From the NCBI GenBank assembly GCA_964625745.1, contig CAZVCJ010000052.1, positions 1-24,145 on the forward strand: a stretch of 24,145 nucleotides of DNA. Reading direction: 5' to 3'. Position 1 is the stretch's first letter. The number at the start of each line of letters is the position of its first letter. A program made the translations under genes and the position numbers. Shown piece after piece: positions 22,285 to 24,145 of the stretch. The notes under the pieces were generated by a model, which saw nothing but the letters and a program-made list of their open reading frames with translations, was not told where the DNA came from and made no database searches. Source of the DNA: CAZVCJ01 sp964625745 (GTDB lineage Bacteria > Chloroflexota > Anaerolineae > VGOG01).

Positions 22285-22334
22285 TTGCCAAATGGACCGT
22301 AATCCAGTATACTATTTTAGCAGCCAAATGGAAA
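22285..22334. promoter_or_regulatory. Overlapping divergent promoters (plus: TTGCCA-17-TATACT copy 3)
   Basis: Plus strand: TTGCCA 22285-22290, 17 bp, TATACT 22308-22313, toward the GH1 gene. Minus strand: TTTCCA (22334-22329), 17 bp, TATACT (22311-22306), toward the oxidoreductase gene. Both -10 boxes lie in the palindrome agtatact, so the two promoters overlap. The word gccaaatgga occurs twice, at 22288-22297 and 22323-22332, one copy over each -35 box, and could be an operator. Confidence 0.62.
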
Positions 22335-22362
22335 CAAGTCAATGAGGAAGGAGAATCAAATC

Positions 22363-23715
22363 ATGGAACAAACAACGATGCGCTTTCCTGAGGGCTTCCT
22401 GTGGGGCACGGCTACCAGCTCCCATCAGGTGGAAGGCAACAACAGTAACAACGACTGGTGGGAGTGGGAGAAGGAGCCGGGACACATCCTCGACGGTCAT
22501 CGCTCAGAGTTGGCCTGCGACTGGTGGAACCGTGCGGAGGACGACTTCGACCTGGCCCGAGAGATGGGACAGAACGCCCATCGCCTGTCCCTGGAATGGA
22601 GCCGCATCGAGCCGCGAGAGGGCGAGTGGGACGACGACGCTATCGCCCGCTATCGGCGGATGCTCGTTGGACTGCGGGAGCGGGGCCTGGAGCCGATGGT
22701 CACTCTGCATCACTTCACCAACCCTTTGTGGCTGATGGAAAAGGGCGGCTGGGAGACGGAGGCGGTGGTGCCCCTGTTCGAGCGCTACGTGACCAGGGTC
22801 GCCGAGGAGTTGGGGGATCTGGTCGAGCTGTGGAGTGTGATCAATGAGCCTAACGTGTACGCCATCCTGAGCTACGCTGGTAGCCGCTGGCCACCGGGCA
22901 AACAAAACCTGCTGCTGGCCTTCAGGGTGCTGAGAAACCTGCTGCTGGCCCACGGCCGAGCCTACCGGGCCATCCATCGCTTGCAGCCCCAGGCTCAAGT
23001 GGGGATCGCCCACGCCGTGCGGGTCTTCGACCCTGCTCGGCCGAATTCCCGCCTCGATCGTTGGGCAGCCTCGCTACCGGACCGCATCTTCAACCGGCTT
23101 GTTCTCACCGCCTTGACCGAGGGCGTGCTGGCCTTCCCCCTGGCCTTCAATCGCAAGGTGCCAGAACTGGTTGACTCCGTAGATTTTCTGGGCGTCAACT
23201 ACTACACCAGAGATATGGTGGCCTTCGACGCGAGCCGCCCCGGCGAGCTCTTCGGCCGTCGTTTCTACACCGAGGGGGCGGAGATGAGCGACGGCGGCTA
23301 CGGCGAGGTATATCCCGAAGGGCTCTACCGTCTGCTCAAGTGGTTGGCCGCCTACGGCAAACCTATCTACATCACCGAGAACGGCCTTCCCGACGAAGAC
23401 GACGATCAGCGTCCGCGTTTCCTCCTGACCCACCTGGCAGCCACGCATCGAGCCATGCAGGAAGGCGTCCCCGTCAAGGGCTACTTCCACTGGTCGCTGG
23501 TGGACAACTTCGAGTGGGCCGAGGGCTGGAGTCTGCGCTTCGGTCTCGTCGCTCTGGACGTTGAGACCCAGGAACGCACCGTGAGGCGCAGCGGCCAGCT
23601 CTACAAGGAAATCTGCCAGGCCAACGCCATCACCCAGGACATGGTCGAGCGGTATGCCCCGGAGGTGCTAGATAAGCTGTTCCCTGCCCAAGCTCGCGAT
23701 GGACCGTTCGGCTGA
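22363..23715 (+). CDS. GH1 beta-glycosidase (beta-glucosidase-like)
   Basis: The 450-aa enzyme is a retaining glycoside hydrolase family 1 barrel, cytoplasmic (no signal peptide). The N-terminal signature is FPEGFLWGTATSSHQVEGNN. The acid/base is E162 in VINEPNVY and the nucleophile is E339 in YITENGLPD. FHWSLVDNFEWAEGWSLRFG is the usual C-terminal aglycone/glycone-binding stretch. Length matches the family (about 450). Family members cleave beta-glucosides, beta-galactosides or related sugars, and the exact substrate is not readable. I chose ATG 22363 over 22342 because aaggag lies just upstream of it and the 22342 start would include that ribosome site. It is driven by the third copy of the TTGCCA promoter. 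Confidence 0.94.
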   Translation: MEQTTMRFPEGFLWGTATSSHQVEGNNSNNDWWEWEKEPGHILDGHRSELACDWWNRAEDDFDLAREMGQNAHRLSLEWSRIEPREGEWDDDAIARYRRMLVGLRERGLEPMVTLHHFTNPLWLMEKGGWETEAVVPLFERYVTRVAEELGDLVELWSVINEPNVYAILSYAGSRWPPGKQNLLLAFRVLRNLLLAHGRAYRAIHRLQPQAQVGIAHAVRVFDPARPNSRLDRWAASLPDRIFNRLVLTALTEGVLAFPLAFNRKVPELVDSVDFLGVNYYTRDMVAFDASRPGELFGRRFYTEGAEMSDGGYGEVYPEGLYRLLKWLAAYGKPIYITENGLPDEDDDQRPRFLLTHLAATHRAMQEGVPVKGYFHWSLVDNFEWAEGWSLRFGLVALDVETQERTVRRSGQLYKEICQANAITQDMVERYAPEVLDKLFPAQARDGPFG

Positions 23716-23718
23716 GGG

Positions 23719-23740
23719 CTTCGACTGAGCTCAGCCGAAG
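23719..23740. repeat. Palindrome cttcgactgag/ctcagccgaag
   Basis: Two 11-base arms meet at the centre with one mismatch, just after the GH1 stop. The same sequence style (cttcga, then agctcag) occurs in the palindrome at 434-486. Such elements are common intergenic palindromes, and this one may help end the GH1 transcript. Confidence 0.7.
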
Positions 23741-23756
23741 TCCTCACGACGCGAAG

Positions 23757-23787
23757 CGCTAGTCCACGCCCGGAACGCGGACTAGCG
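23757..23787. repeat. Perfect 9-bp hairpin cgctagtcc/ggactagcg
   Basis: Arms at 23757-23765 and 23779-23787 enclose a loop of acgcccggaacgc. The ccacgcccggaa core is shared with the palindrome at 434-486, and the layout with the hairpin at 1689-1716. A weaker hairpin follows at 23820-23845 (gttcg with cgaac). The whole gap 23716-23870 is palindromic debris between converging genes. Confidence 0.75.
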
Positions 23788-23870
23788 TCCGCTTGGAGCT
23801 TGCAAGAAGCGATTTCGCCGTTCGGTCGAGAGACCCTCGGCGAACAGAGGACTTGTTCCTCGTTGCCTCA

Positions 23871-24145
23871 TTACTCGTTACTCAAGATATTGATCAAGTC
23901 TCGGAGCATGGCCGCTGCGGTGGGCCTGGGGTCCTCTTCGTCAATTATGGCCGTGATGGCGCCGTTGATGTCGGTGTGGTAGACGATGCCCATCTGGTGA
24001 GCTGTGAGGCGGGCGAGAGGATGGGATAGCTCCAGCCAAGTGGGCCGCACGCTCAGGTCATAGCCGCCGTCTTCCCTCTCAGCTCTGGCGATCAGCTTGA
24101 TGACCCTACCGCTGGCTGCGGCCTGCTTTAGCTCCTCGGAGCCGA
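23871..24145 (-). CDS. hom: Homoserine dehydrogenase, C-terminal part (cut by window edge)
   Basis: The reverse strand reads GSEELKQAAASGRVIKLIAR, then LSVRPTWLELSHPLARLTAH and a closing DPRPTAAAMLRDLINI before TAA. The order VxPxxLxxxHPLA, then PTAxAxLxDLI, is the characteristic C-terminus of homoserine dehydrogenase, which reduces aspartate semialdehyde to homoserine in threonine and methionine synthesis. Only the last 91 codons are present, and the catalytic domain lies outside the window. The end of the gene falls in a gagtaacgagtaatgag micro-repeat that supplies the stop codon. Confidence 0.8.
   Translation of the reverse strand, partial: GSEELKQAAASGRVIKLIARAEREDGGYDLSVRPTWLELSHPLARLTAHQMGIVYHTDINGAITAIIDEEDPRPTAAAMLRDLINILSNE

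Noticed and set aside
20856..22391. Plus-strand frames opposite the Gfo/Idh gene
   Set aside because: They are antisense to a gene with GxGxxG and EKP motifs and have no ribosome sites.
1..24145. tRNA, rRNA, riboswitch or CRISPR array
   Set aside because: Looked for cloverleaf CCA-type ends, T-loop GGTTCRA, long conserved RNA blocks and repeat-spacer arrays; none was evident by eye.

Overview
The window looks like a GC-rich bacterial chromosome segment, most likely from Chloroflexota (an Anaerolineae-like lineage). The reasons are indirect. They are a secreted GH114 protein with dockerin-like DIVDIMVVASRW repeats, the mix of GH1, GH114 and Gfo/Idh genes, and many intergenic palindromes. No rRNA, tRNA or other taxonomic marker is visible, so this placement is an inference. 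Both ends cut through genes: an ABC transporter ATPase on the left (minus strand) and homoserine dehydrogenase on the right (minus strand).

Layout. (a) 1-780: the start of the ABC ATPase gene and a 512-bp regulatory gap. The gap holds 11-bp-phased direct repeats placed like an OmpR/PhoB-family operator on a minus-strand promoter, and a near-consensus plus-strand promoter. (b) 781-2065: an unrecognised membrane-anchored protein, then debris made of two tandem units. Each unit is the C-terminal tail of a restriction-modification methyltransferase followed by a ~75-bp palindrome. (c) 2066-7855: housekeeping and metabolic genes: arfB ribosome rescue, UbiA prenyltransferase, MFS transporter, CPBP protease, secreted GH114 enzyme and an agmatinase-family ureohydrolase. 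Two copies of a 15-bp inverted-repeat element lie between them. (d) 7856-20860: a defence island. It holds a PglZ-like C-terminal remnant, a Schlafen/AlbA_2 ATPase-type regulator, and a type I restriction-modification locus in the unusual order hsdR-hsdS-X-hsdM. It ends with an AbiEi-type antitoxin whose AbiEii toxin is reduced to 16 codons. (e) 20865-24145: carbohydrate metabolism (Gfo/Idh/MocA oxidoreductase divergent from a GH1 beta-glycosidase), a palindrome-rich gap and homoserine dehydrogenase.

The most interesting item is gene X (14229-18035, 1268 aa), inserted between hsdS and hsdM. Its N-terminus looks like a nuclease-fold domain. The next section is laid out like a STAND-type NTPase but has a degenerate P-loop, and the rest is a long helical C-terminal half. 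This is the layout of an antiviral sensor/effector, carried inside a type I R-M operon. X and the two hsdS target-recognition domains look less GC-rich than hsdR and hsdM, which suggests mosaic assembly.

A second notable signal is a promoter module (TTGCCA, 17 bp, TATACT, with conserved spacer and downstream bases). It occurs three times, before the AlbA_2 gene, hsdR and the GH1 gene. Defence genes and an unrelated glycosidase therefore share one promoter sequence.
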